From Gemmobacter caeruleus (GTDB lineage Bacteria > Pseudomonadota > Alphaproteobacteria > Rhodobacterales > Rhodobacteraceae), in assembly GCF_008271655.1 (NCBI RefSeq), contig NZ_VKKX01000022.1, forward strand, positions 186,001 through 250,000: DNA of 64,000 nucleotides. Direction: 5' to 3'. The notes beneath the pieces were generated by a model that searched no databases, had not been told where the DNA came from, and saw only the letters and a program-made list of their open reading frames with translations. Position numbers and translations under genes: made by a program. Position 1 is the stretch's first letter, and the number at the start of each line of letters is the position of its first letter. Below, piece after piece: positions 39,019 to 47,472 of the stretch.

Positions 39019-40217
39019 GCCGTGCCCAGCGCCGCGGCGATCCGCGCGGCCAGACGGCGCGCGACCTCGTCCTTGGCGAGGCGCGGCCAGGTCTCGGCGC
39101 CCTGATCGGAGATCAGCACGACTGCGTTTTCCGCCCCGCCCATGATGCCGGTTTCGGGGCTGACATCATTGGCCACGATCCAGTCACAACCCTTGCGCGC
39201 CCGCTTGGCGGTGGCATGGGCGACCACGGTCTCCGTCTCGGCGGCAAAGCCCACGACAAGGCCCGGCCGCCCCGCCCCCATGCGCGACACCGTCGCGAGG
39301 ATGTCGGGGTTTTCGGCGAATTCCAGCGCGGGGGCGCGGCCCGATCCGTCTTTCTTCATCTTCTGGCCGGCGGCATTGGCGACGCGCCAATCGGCCACGG
39401 CGGCCGCGAACACCGCCGCATCGGCCGGCAAGGCGGCCTGCACCGCCGCCAGCATGTCGCGCGCGGTTTCCACCCGCACCACATCGACCCCGGCGGGGGG
39501 CGGCACGCTGGCCGGGCCGGTGACGAAGGTGACCTTCGCCCCCAGATCGCGCAGCGCCGCCGCCAGCGCGGTGCCCTGCGCCCCCGAGGAGCGGTTGGCG
39601 ATATAGCGCACCGGGTCGATCGGTTCATGCGTGGGGCCAGAGGTCACCAGCACATGCCGCCCGGCCAGCGGCCCGGCGGTAAAGGCGGCCTCGATAGCGG
39701 CCAGAATCGCCGCAGGCTCGGCCATCCGGCCGGGGCCGAACTCGCCACAGGCCATGGCACCGTCATCGGGGCCGACAAGGCGCACTTCGTCGCCACGCAA
39801 CACCGCCAGATTGCGCTGCGTCGCGGGGTGCTGCCACATCCGCACATTCATCGCCGGCACCATCATGACCGGCGTGTCGGTCGCCAGCAGCAGGGTCGAG
39901 GCCAGATCCTCGGCCCGGCCCTGCGCGGCCTTGGCCATCAGATCGGCGGTGGCCGGCGCCACCACGATCAGATCGGCGCTGCGCGACAGCTGGATATGGC
40001 CCATCTCGGCCTCGGTCGTCAGGTCGAACAACTGGTCATGCACCTTTTCGCCCGCCAGCGCGGCGACCGAAAGCGGGGTGACGAATTCCGCCCCTGCCCG
40101 GGTCAGCACCGGCGTCACCGCCGCGCCGCGGTCGCGCAGGCGGCGGATCAGTTCCAGCACCTTGTAGGCCGCGATGCCGCCGCCGATCACCAGTAGAATG
40201 CGCTTGCCCGTCAGCAT
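39015..40217 (-). CDS. coaBC: bifunctional phosphopantothenoylcysteine decarboxylase / phosphopantothenate-cysteine ligase
   Basis: Two consecutive steps of coenzyme A synthesis in 400 residues. The N-terminal FMN flavoprotein starts LLVIGGGIAAYKVLELIRRL with the catalytic His in FVTPLSVAALAGEKVHDQLF and Cys in MACGEFGPGRMAEP. The ligase domain has LVTSGPTHEPIDPVRYIANRSSGAQGTALA and VGFAAETE. The start at 40217 has GGAGAGG upstream. It converges with the DsbD-like gene with overlapping stops. Confidence 0.96.
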   Translation of the reverse strand: MLTGKRILLVIGGGIAAYKVLELIRRLRDRGAAVTPVLTRAGAEFVTPLSVAALAGEKVHDQLFDLTTEAEMGHIQLSRSADLIVVAPATADLMAKAAQGRAEDLASTLLLATDTPVMMVPAMNVRMWQHPATQRNLAVLRGDEVRLVGPDDGAMACGEFGPGRMAEPAAILAAIEAAFTAGPLAGRHVLVTSGPTHEPIDPVRYIANRSSGAQGTALAAALRDLGAKVTFVTGPASVPPPAGVDVVRVETARDMLAAVQAALPADAAVFAAAVADWRVANAAGQKMKKDGSGRAPALEFAENPDILATVSRMGAGRPGLVVGFAAETETVVAHATAKRARKGCDWIVANDVSPETGIMGGAENAVVLISDQGAETWPRLAKDEVARRLAARIAAALGTA

Positions 40218-40350
40218 CGACCCTCTCCGCCCCTTCGCCAAGCCTTTGACCAAGCTGTAGGCGCGGGCGGGCGGAAACTCAACCTCCGCGCTTGGCGGGG
40301 CGGGCGTCGCCCGCTATACCGCCCCTGCCCCCCTGTCGGAAAGGCCGCCC

Positions 40351-40893
40351 ATGACCGCATCGCCCGCCGCCGTCCTGCCGCCGCTGTCGCTGGTTCTGGG
40401 GGGCGCCCGGTCGGGCAAGTCGCGGCTGGCCGAAGGGCTGGTGACCGCCAGCCGCCGCCCCCGTCTCTACATCGCGACCGCCGAAGCCTGGGATGACGAG
40501 ATGCGCGCCCGGATCGGACAACACCGCACCGATCGCGGCCCCGACTGGCAGACGATCGAGGCGCCGCATGACCTGCCCGCCGCGCTGGCCATGGCCGGCG
40601 CCGATTCGGTGGTGCTGCTCGATTGCGCGACGCTCTGGCTGACCAACCGCCTGCTGGCCGAGGCCGATCTGGCGGCCGAGACCACCGCCCTGCTGGCCGC
40701 GCTGGCCGCCTGCCCCGCGCCGGTCGTGGTGGTCAGCAACGAACTCGGCTGGTCCATCGTGCCGGAAAACGCGCTGGCGCGGCGCTTTCGCGATGCGCAG
40801 GGGCGGCTCAATCAGCAACTCGCAGGCCAGGCGGGGCTGGTGGTGGCGGTGATCGCCGGCCTGCCGCTGGTGCTGAAGGGGCAGATGCCATGA
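40351..40893 (+). CDS. cobU: adenosylcobinamide kinase / guanylyltransferase
   Basis: Cobalamin nucleotide-loop enzyme of 180 residues. Walker A is GGARSGKS at residues 17-24; the guanylylated His lies in QHRTDRGPDW, and LLDCATLWLTNRLL and SNELGWSIVPENALAR complete the pattern. No cobalamin riboswitch is visible; a 15-base palindrome (GCGGGCG-T-CGCCCGC, 40300-40314) lies upstream. Its stop overlaps the next ATG, tying it to the phosphatase. Confidence 0.93.
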   Translation: MTASPAAVLPPLSLVLGGARSGKSRLAEGLVTASRRPRLYIATAEAWDDEMRARIGQHRTDRGPDWQTIEAPHDLPAALAMAGADSVVLLDCATLWLTNRLLAEADLAAETTALLAALAACPAPVVVVSNELGWSIVPENALARRFRDAQGRLNQQLAGQAGLVVAVIAGLPLVLKGQMP

Positions 40894-41450
40894 CCCGTTT
40901 CTGGTGGGTGCGTCACGGCCCGACCCATGAGCGCGCCTTTTGCGGCTGGCGCGATGTGCCGGCCGATCTGTCCGATACCGGGGCGTTGGCGCGGCTGCGC
41001 GCCTTCCTGCCCGAGGCGCCGATCCTGTCATCAGACCTGTTGCGCGCGCGTCAGACGGCCGAGGCATTGGCCGGCCCCCGCCCGCGCCTGCCCGCCGACC
41101 CTGACCTGCGCGAGTTTCATTTCGGCGCCTGGGAAGGGCTGACCTTCGATGCGGTCGCCGCGCGGGATCCCGATCTGTCGCGCGCCTATTGGGAATGTCC
41201 TGGCGATGTCGCCCCGCCCGAGGGCGAAAGCTGGAACCGCGCCGCGGCCCGGGTGGATCGCGCCGTGGCGCGGCTGACGGCGCTTGGTCTGCCCGATCTG
41301 ATCGTGGTCGCGCATTTCGGCGTGATCCTGACCCGACTGCAACAGACGCTGGGCCAGACCGCCGATCAGGCACTTGCGCAGCGGATCGAGCCTTTGTCGG
41401 TGACTTGCCTGCATGGCCAGGAAGCGCCCTGGATCAATCACATTCCGTGA
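40890..41450 (+). CDS. histidine phosphatase family, likely alpha-ribazole phosphatase
   Basis: A 186-residue phosphoglycerate-mutase-fold phosphatase. The phospho-accepting His is in WVRHGPTHERAFCGWRDVPADLSDTG and the second His in VVAHFGVILTRL. Its 4-nt overlap with cobU makes removal of the phosphate from alpha-ribazole-5'-phosphate or adenosylcobalamin phosphate (CobC role) the best guess; other phosphatase roles remain possible. Together with cobU it gives only part of the salvage path. Confidence 0.82.
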   Translation: MTRFWWVRHGPTHERAFCGWRDVPADLSDTGALARLRAFLPEAPILSSDLLRARQTAEALAGPRPRLPADPDLREFHFGAWEGLTFDAVAARDPDLSRAYWECPGDVAPPEGESWNRAAARVDRAVARLTALGLPDLIVVAHFGVILTRLQQTLGQTADQALAQRIEPLSVTCLHGQEAPWINHIP

Positions 41451-41523
41451 TGGATCACCGCACGAAGCGGCGTTTGCCTTTGGGTTCGCAGCCCCTATCC
41501 TGCCCCAAAGACAGGAGAATGCG

Positions 41524-42396
41524 ATGACCTATACCCTTGCCATTGGCGACCGCGCCTATTCCAGCTGGTCGCTGCGCGGCTGGCTTCTGTTCGATGCCTT
41601 CGGCCTGCCGGTCAGCCTGCGCAAGGCCCGGCTTTATACCGACGAACTGCCGGCGCTGCTGCGCGACTTCGCCCCCGCCCGCACCGTGCCCGCGCTGATG
41701 CTGCCCGAAGGGGTGGCAATCGGCGAAAGCCTTGCCATTGCCGAGGAACTGGCCACGCGCCACCCCGAGGCCGGGCTCTGGCCCGCCGATCCGGGCGCGC
41801 GTGCCGTGGCGCGGATGCTGGCCTGCGAGATGCATGCAGGCTTTACCGCGCTGCGCAGCCATTGCCCGATGAACCTGCGCACCAGCTATACCGACTGCGC
41901 CCCCCCGCCCGAGGTGCTGGCCGATCTGGACCGGCTTGCGACGCTGTGGTCCTGGGCGCGGCAGGCCACGGGCGCGACGGGCCCCTGGCTTTGCGGCGCC
42001 TATTCGGTGGCGGATGCGTTCTTTGCCCCGGTCGCGACCCGGATCGCCACCTATAATCTGCCGGTCGGCGCCGAGGCCGCGGCCTATGTCGCGGCGCATC
42101 TGGCGCATCCGTCCCTGCGGCGCTGGCGCGCGATGGGTCTGGTCGATGGTGCCGATCAGGAATTCTACCGCCGCGACTACCCGACCCGTGCCTGGCCCGG
42201 CCCCGCGCCGCTTGCGGCCCGGCCCGTCGAGGGCAGCGAAAGCGAAAACGCCGCCTGCCCCTATTCTGGCAAGCCCGTCTCGCATGTGCTGGAACTGGAC
42301 GGCCGGCGCTTTGGCTTCTGCAACGCCTTTTGCCGTGACAAGACGGTGGCCGACCCCGAGGCCTGGCCGAAATTCATGGCCATTTACCAGTCGTAA
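41524..42396 (+). CDS. glutathione S-transferase with C-terminal YHS-like domain
   Basis: A 290-residue fusion. Residues about 1-215 are a GST: the thioredoxin-like N-domain starts TYTLAIGDRAYSSWSLRGWLL with a likely catalytic Ser, and PALMLPEGVAIGESLAIAEEL carries the glutathione-binding Glu-Ser. Residues about 243-290 are a separate metal-binding module, ACPYSGKPVSHVLELDG and FCNAFC (Cys245, Cys266, Cys270) followed by DPEAWPKF, which matches the YHS domain of metal ATPases. Substrate unknown; metal sensing or metal-thiol chemistry is inferred. AGGAG lies before the start. Confidence 0.82.
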   Translation: MTYTLAIGDRAYSSWSLRGWLLFDAFGLPVSLRKARLYTDELPALLRDFAPARTVPALMLPEGVAIGESLAIAEELATRHPEAGLWPADPGARAVARMLACEMHAGFTALRSHCPMNLRTSYTDCAPPPEVLADLDRLATLWSWARQATGATGPWLCGAYSVADAFFAPVATRIATYNLPVGAEAAAYVAAHLAHPSLRRWRAMGLVDGADQEFYRRDYPTRAWPGPAPLAARPVEGSESENAACPYSGKPVSHVLELDGRRFGFCNAFCRDKTVADPEAWPKFMAIYQS

Positions 42397-42440
42397 ACCA
42401 TTCCGCCTTACCCCGTTAACACAGATGAACGGGGCAAGGC

Positions 42441-43964
42441 ATGGTTGCGCGCACATTCACGGTGGCATTTGAAGGGGTCGAGGCGCGGCTGGTCGAGGTG
42501 CAATGCGCCCTTTCGGCGGGCCTGCCCGGTTTTTCGGTCGTCGGCCTGCCCGACAAGGCGGTGTCCGAGGCGAAGGAGCGCGTGCGCGCGGCCCTTGCCG
42601 CGATGTCGATCGCGCTGCCGTCCAAGCGCATCACCGTCAACCTCTCGCCCGCCGACCTGCCCAAGGAAGGCTCGCATTTCGACCTGCCCATTGCGCTTTG
42701 CCTGCTTGCCGCGCTCGATATCCTGCCCGGGGATGTGGTGGAAACCGTGGTCTCGCTGGGCGAATTGTCGCTGGACGGGCGGCTCATTCCGGTGATCGGC
42801 GCCCTGCCCGCCGCCATGACCGCGGCCGAGGCCGACCGCGCGCTGCTCTGCCCCCGCGCCTGCGGCCCCGAGGCCGCCTGGGTCGGCGCGACGCAGGTTC
42901 TGGCGGCCGGATCGCTCGATCAGGTGATCCGGCATTTCACCGGCCAGGCACCGCTGACGCCCGCCGAGGCCGGAGAGGTGCCGCGCCCCAACCACGCGCG
43001 CGACCTGCGCGAGGTCAAGGGGCAGGAACGCGCCAAGCGCGCGCTGGAAATCGCGGCTGCCGGGCGCCACCACCTGCTGATGGTGGGCACGCCCGGTTCG
43101 GGCAAATCCATGCTGGCCGCGCGTCTGCCCGGTATCCTGCCGCCCCTCACTGCGGCCGAGGCGCTGGAAACCTCGATGATCCATTCGCTTGCCGGGCTGC
43201 TGAGCGAGGGCGGCATTTCCCGCGAACGCCCGTTCCGCGAACCGCATCACACTGCCTCGATGGCGGCGATTGTGGGCGGCGGCAAGGGCGCGAAGCCGGG
43301 CGAGATCAGCCTTGCCCATCACGGCGTGCTGTTTCTGGATGAATTGCCCGAATTTCCCCGCGCCGTGCTGGAGACCCTGCGCCAGCCGATCGAAACCGGC
43401 GATGTGGTGGTGGCCCGGGCCAATGCGCATGTGCGCTATCCCAGCCGGTTCCTGCTGATCGCGGCCGCCAACCCCTGCAAATGCGGCTACATGACCGATC
43501 CTGCCCGGGCCTGCGCCCGCGTGCCCAATTGCGGCGAAGATTACCTCGGGCGCATTTCGGGGCCGCTGATGGATCGCTTCGACCTGCGCGTCGATGTGCC
43601 GCCGGTGGCTTTTACCGATCTCGACCTGCCACCATCGGGCGACAGTTCGGCCCAGGTCGCGGCTCGGGTGGCCGCGGCGCGGCGGGTGCAGGAACGCCGC
43701 TTTGCCGGCAAGCCCGGTCTCACTGTCAATGCCGATGCCGAGGGCCGCATCCTGGACGAGATTGCCACCCCGGATGCCGAGGGGCGCGGCCTGCTGACCC
43801 GCGTGGCGGAACGATTCGGGCTGTCTGCCCGCGCCTATCACCGGGTGTTGCGGGTGGCGCGCACCATTGCCGACCTCGACGCATCGACCGAGGTGCGTGG
43901 CCCCCATATCGCCGAGGCCGTCGCCTATCGCATCGCCCTCAACGAGCGCGCTTTGCCTCGATGA
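42441..43964 (+). CDS. comM: YifB/ComM-family AAA+ ATPase (Mg chelatase-like)
   Basis: A 507-residue protein that, in naturally competent bacteria, acts as a helicase extending DNA during recombination. The N-terminal domain ([30 protein letters not shown]) is followed by the AAA+ core with Walker [11 protein letters not shown], Walker [14 protein letters not shown], and the zinc-like NPCKCGY…[11 protein letters not shown] insert. Its 3' end overlaps the convergent gshB gene by 26 nt. Competence itself cannot be inferred from this one gene. Confidence 0.94.
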   Translation: MVARTFTVAFEGVEARLVEVQCALSAGLPGFSVVGLPDKAVSEAKERVRAALAAMSIALPSKRITVNLSPADLPKEGSHFDLPIALCLLAALDILPGDVVETVVSLGELSLDGRLIPVIGALPAAMTAAEADRALLCPRACGPEAAWVGATQVLAAGSLDQVIRHFTGQAPLTPAEAGEVPRPNHARDLREVKGQERAKRALEIAAAGRHHLLMVGTPGSGKSMLAARLPGILPPLTAAEALETSMIHSLAGLLSEGGISRERPFREPHHTASMAAIVGGGKGAKPGEISLAHHGVLFLDELPEFPRAVLETLRQPIETGDVVVARANAHVRYPSRFLLIAAANPCKCGYMTDPARACARVPNCGEDYLGRISGPLMDRFDLRVDVPPVAFTDLDLPPSGDSSAQVAARVAAARRVQERRFAGKPGLTVNADAEGRILDEIATPDAEGRGLLTRVAERFGLSARAYHRVLRVARTIADLDASTEVRGPHIAEAVAYRIALNERALPR

Positions 43965-44883
43965 CCTCCCAGATGCGGGCGGCGGTGTTGATGCCGTCGA
44001 ACCGCTCCAGTTCCTGAATGCCGGTGGGCGAGGTCACGTTGATTTCGGTCAGCCAGTCGCCGATCACGTCGATGCCGACGAAAACCTGGCCCTTTTCGCG
44101 CAGGACCGGGCCGATGGTGCGGCAAATCTCCAGATCGCGCGGGCTGAGCCCGATCTGTTCGGGACGGCCGCCGACGTGCATGTTCGACCGGGTTTCGCCG
44201 GCCTGCGGCACCCGGTTGATCGCGCCCACCGGCTCGCCATCCACCAGAATCACCCTCTTGTCACCCTTGGCGACCGCCGGCAGGAACTTCTGCACGATCA
44301 TCGGCTCGCGGCTCATCGAGGTGAAGAGTTCGTACAGCGACGACAGGTTGCGGTCATTCTCGTCCAGCCGGAACACCCCGGCCCCGCCATTGCCGTAAAG
44401 CGGCTTGAGAATGATATCGCCATGGCGCGCCTTGAAATCGCGGATGGTCTGAAGATCGCGCGCGATCGCCGTGGGCGGGGTCAGTTGCGCAAAGCGCAGC
44501 ACCAGCAGCTTTTCGGGGCTGTTGCGCACCCAGAACGGGTCATTCACCACCAACGTCTTGGGATGGATCATCTCCAGCAGATGGGTCGTGGTGATATAGC
44601 CCATGTCAAAGGGCGGATCCTGCCGCAGCCACACCACGTCGAAATCTGCCAGATCGACCTCGGTCTCCGCGCCGAAACTGACGTGATTGCCCTCTTCGCG
44701 CCGCAGCTCCACCGGCCATCCGCGCGCGATCACCCGCCCCTCGACAAAGGCAAGCCGGTCGGGCGTGTAGTAAAACAGGTCATGCCCGCGCTCCTGCGCC
44801 TCAAACGCGATGCGAAACGTGCTGTCGGCATGAATATTGACCGACCCGATCGGGTCCATCTGCAAGGCAACCTTCAGGCGCAT
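43939..44883 (-). CDS. gshB: glutathione synthetase
   Basis: ATP-grasp enzyme of 314 residues that adds glycine to gamma-glutamylcysteine. [23 protein letters not shown] opens the protein, ATP-grasp motifs include [14 protein letters not shown] and [17 protein letters not shown], and metal-binding residues lie in [23 protein letters not shown]. The start at 44883 has a strong AGGAGG upstream. It follows rsmI and yraN on the same strand, a conserved alphaproteobacterial order. Confidence 0.96.
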   Translation of the reverse strand: MRLKVALQMDPIGSVNIHADSTFRIAFEAQERGHDLFYYTPDRLAFVEGRVIARGWPVELRREEGNHVSFGAETEVDLADFDVVWLRQDPPFDMGYITTTHLLEMIHPKTLVVNDPFWVRNSPEKLLVLRFAQLTPPTAIARDLQTIRDFKARHGDIILKPLYGNGGAGVFRLDENDRNLSSLYELFTSMSREPMIVQKFLPAVAKGDKRVILVDGEPVGAINRVPQAGETRSNMHVGGRPEQIGLSPRDLEICRTIGPVLREKGQVFVGIDVIGDWLTEINVTSPTGIQELERFDGINTAARIWEVIEAKRAR

Positions 44884-44936
44884 GGGAAATCCTCCTGCTG
44901 TTGCCCCTTCCTGCCCGACCGGGCGGGCCGATGCAA

Positions 44937-45299
44937 TCAGGCGGCCAGCGCGTTTTCCAGAATCTCCACCGCGCCGATGCCGTCCACCAGCGCCACGTCA
45001 AAGCGCACCGGCGTCAGCTGCCCCAAGGGTTCACCCGCCAGATATTCCGAGGCGGCGGCAAACAGGCGTGCTACCTGTCGCGGCCCCAGCCGGGCGGCAG
45101 CGGCGGCATGGGTGCTGCTTTTCTTCACTTCGATGAACACGATCTCGTCCTTGTCACGGGCGACAAGATCAATCTCGCCGCCATGGCCACGCCAGCGCCG
45201 CGCGGCGATGGTGCAGCCGCCCCGTTGGTAATGCCGCTCCACCGTCCCCTCGGCCGCGAGGCCGGCGGCCCAGGCGGTTCTTCCCCGGATCTGGCGCAT
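44937..45299 (-). CDS. YraN family (UPF0102) nuclease-like protein
   Basis: A 120-residue protein with the restriction-endonuclease-like core [21 protein letters not shown], where the Asp and Glu-x-Lys resemble the PD-(D/E)xK catalytic set. Predicted to act on nucleic acid, perhaps in recombination; unproven. It starts 4 nt after the rsmI stop with GGAGGAG upstream and precedes gshB, an operon order seen in many bacteria. Confidence 0.88.
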   Translation of the reverse strand: MRQIRGRTAWAAGLAAEGTVERHYQRGGCTIAARRWRGHGGEIDLVARDKDEIVFIEVKKSSTHAAAAARLGPRQVARLFAAASEYLAGEPLGQLTPVRFDVALVDGIGAVEILENALAA

Positions 45300-45303
45300 C
45301 GTG

Positions 45304-46170
45304 TCACTCCTCCGACAGGCGCAGCGCGCGCTGATAGACGTCGCGCCGCGGCAGGTTCAATGCCTCGGCCACCATGGCCGCGGCCTCTTTCACGCGATGG
45401 TCCCGCAGCGCGCGCCGCAGCGCCGCGTCGAGATCGGCCTCGCCCGCCGCCTGATCGGGCGCGCGGTCGATCAGCACCACCAGTTCGCCGCGCAATTCCC
45501 GCCCCGCCAGGCTGTCACGCAGATCGGCCAGAGACCCGCGCAGGGTTTCCTCGAATCGTTTGGTCAGTTCGCGGCACAGCACCATGGGCCGCGTCTCCTC
45601 CAGATGATTCCCCAATTCATCTAACAATCGGTGAATGCGTTTGGGGCTTTCATACAGAATCACCGTCGCCGTCACCCGGGCGATACCTTCGAGAAAGCTC
45701 TGCCGGGCGCCGCCCGAGGCGGGCGGAAAGCCAGCGAACAGGAATCGGTCCGAAGGCAGGCCCGCGACGGTCAGCGCCGCCAGCACCGCCGAGGGGCCGG
45801 GCGCGGCCCGCAGGGTCAGCCCCTCGGAGAGCACGGCACGGGCGAGCTGAAACCCGGGATCCGAGACCAGCGGCGTGCCCGCTTCGGAGGCATAGGCGAC
45901 CGACTTGCCCTCGCGCAGGGCAGCGAGGATGCGCGGGCTGACCTGGCCTTCGTTATGGTCGTGGCACGCGATCAGCGGCCGGCCATTCACCGCGATGCCG
46001 TGGATTTCCATCAGGTGCCGCAGGGTGCGGGTGTCCTCTGCCGCCAGCACATCGGCCGAAGCCAGGATATCCAGCGCGCGCAAGGTGATGTCGCGCGCCG
46101 CGCCGATGGGCGTTGCCACCAGATGCAGCGCCGGTTCCAGCTTGCCGATGATCGGTCCGGTTCCGCTCAT
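45304..46170 (-). CDS. rsmI: 16S rRNA (cytidine1402-2'-O)-methyltransferase
   Basis: SAM-dependent enzyme, 288 residues, that methylates the ribose of C1402 in the decoding centre together with RsmH. Family marks are VATPIGAARDITLRALDIL, ADVLAAEDTRTLRHLM, YASEAGTPLVSDPGF, GPSAVLAALTVAGLPSDRFLFAGFPP and ILYESPKRIHRLLDEL. It heads the rsmI-yraN-gshB run and diverges from the LpoA-like gene at 46263. Confidence 0.95.
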   Translation of the reverse strand: MSGTGPIIGKLEPALHLVATPIGAARDITLRALDILASADVLAAEDTRTLRHLMEIHGIAVNGRPLIACHDHNEGQVSPRILAALREGKSVAYASEAGTPLVSDPGFQLARAVLSEGLTLRAAPGPSAVLAALTVAGLPSDRFLFAGFPPASGGARQSFLEGIARVTATVILYESPKRIHRLLDELGNHLEETRPMVLCRELTKRFEETLRGSLADLRDSLAGRELRGELVVLIDRAPDQAAGEADLDAALRRALRDHRVKEAAAMVAEALNLPRRDVYQRALRLSEE

Positions 46171-46262
46171 GCCGGAATTCCCCCTTGCTGTCGCGTTTAC
46201 TTCGGCGTTGGCGCCGCGTATCCTTCCCCGGTCTGCCCGCCGATCAGAATGAGGAAGCCTGC

Positions 46263-47456
46263 ATGTTCGCCCTTTTCGACAAGGCCCGCAAGTCGCTGGC
46301 CCGTAACAGATTTGGCCGCGCCGTCGCGGTTGTGGCCGCGATGGCGGTTTCGGCCTGCGTGCCGTCCTCCGGCCCGGGCGGCGGGGGCGGCGCCAAGCTG
46401 GGCGCCGGCGAAAAGGTGCAGGTGGCGCTGCTGGTGCCCTCGGGGTCGGGGCAGGCGCATGACGAATTGCTGGCGCGGGGCCTGCAAAACGCCGCGCGGC
46501 TGGCCATTTCCGATCTGGGCAGCCAGCGGATCGACCTGCGCATCTATCCGACGGCCGGCAATGCCGCGCAGGCGCAATCGCAGGCGATCAAGGCGGTGGA
46601 TGAGGGCGCGCGCATCATCCTGGGCCCGGTCTATGCCCATGAGGCCAATGCGGCCGGGCTGGCGGTGGCGGGCCGGGGCGTCAATGTCCTGTCCTTTTCG
46701 AACAATACCGATGTCGCCGGCGGCAATGTCTTTGTGCTGGGCCCGACCTTCCAGAACACCGCCGACCGGCTGGGCCGCTTTGCCGTGCGTCAGGGCAAGG
46801 GTCGCGTGATGGTGGTGCAGGATCAGAACATCGCGGGCCAGCTGGGCGGGGCGGCGATCCAGCGGGCGATCAGCGCCAATGGCGGGCAGATCGCCGGCAT
46901 CCAGAGCTATGAACTGTCGCAGAACGGCATCGCCGCCGCCGCGCCGGGCATCGCTGCCGCCGCGCGCAACAGCAATGCACAGGCCGTATTCCTGACCGCG
47001 ACCACCGATGCGGCGCTGCCGCTCATCACGCAGATGCTGCGCGACAACGGGCTGAGCCCGCCCTCCACCGCCTTCATCGGCCTGACCCGTTGGGACATTC
47101 CGGCGGCAACGCTGGCGATTCCGGGCGTGCAGGGCGGCTGGTTCGCGCTGCCCGACCCTGCGCTTTACGGTCAGTTCCAGTCGCGCTACCAGGCCGCCTA
47201 TGGCGAGCCGCCGCACCCGATTTCGGGCCTGGCCTATGACGGGATCGCGGCGATCGGTGCGCTGATGAAGCGCGGCAATGCCCCCTTCTCGGCCGCGGCG
47301 CTGAGCCAGGGATCGGGGTTTGTGGGGGTCAACGGCATCTTCCGGCTGCGCCCCGATGGCACCAATGAACGCGGGCTCGCCATTGCCACGATCCAGAACA
47401 ACCAGATCAGCATCATCGACCCCGCGCCGCGCAGTTTCGGCGGCGCCGGGTTCTGA
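46263..47456 (+). CDS. LpoA-like penicillin-binding-protein activator (lipoprotein)
   Basis: A 397-residue protein with a signal peptide and lipobox ending AMAVSACV (mature Cys near residue 32), then a periplasmic-binding-protein type I fold (VQVALLVPSGSGQAHDELLARG, IILGPVYAHEANA, NVLSFSNN, AFIGLTRWDIPA). It corresponds to the C-terminal domain of LpoA, without the N-terminal TPR half. Its location next to rsmI-yraN mirrors the E. coli yraL-lpoA-yraN cluster. Regulation of a peptidoglycan synthase is inferred; a ligand-binding role is also possible. Confidence 0.82.
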   Translation: MFALFDKARKSLARNRFGRAVAVVAAMAVSACVPSSGPGGGGGAKLGAGEKVQVALLVPSGSGQAHDELLARGLQNAARLAISDLGSQRIDLRIYPTAGNAAQAQSQAIKAVDEGARIILGPVYAHEANAAGLAVAGRGVNVLSFSNNTDVAGGNVFVLGPTFQNTADRLGRFAVRQGKGRVMVVQDQNIAGQLGGAAIQRAISANGGQIAGIQSYELSQNGIAAAAPGIAAAARNSNAQAVFLTATTDAALPLITQMLRDNGLSPPSTAFIGLTRWDIPAATLAIPGVQGGWFALPDPALYGQFQSRYQAAYGEPPHPISGLAYDGIAAIGALMKRGNAPFSAAALSQGSGFVGVNGIFRLRPDGTNERGLAIATIQNNQISIIDPAPRSFGGAGF

Positions 47457-47472
47457 GCGCCGGAGGCCGGAC

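Noticed and set aside
40218-40350. Cobalamin riboswitch before cobU
   Set aside because: No B12 box or multi-stem core; only a short palindrome at 40300-40314.
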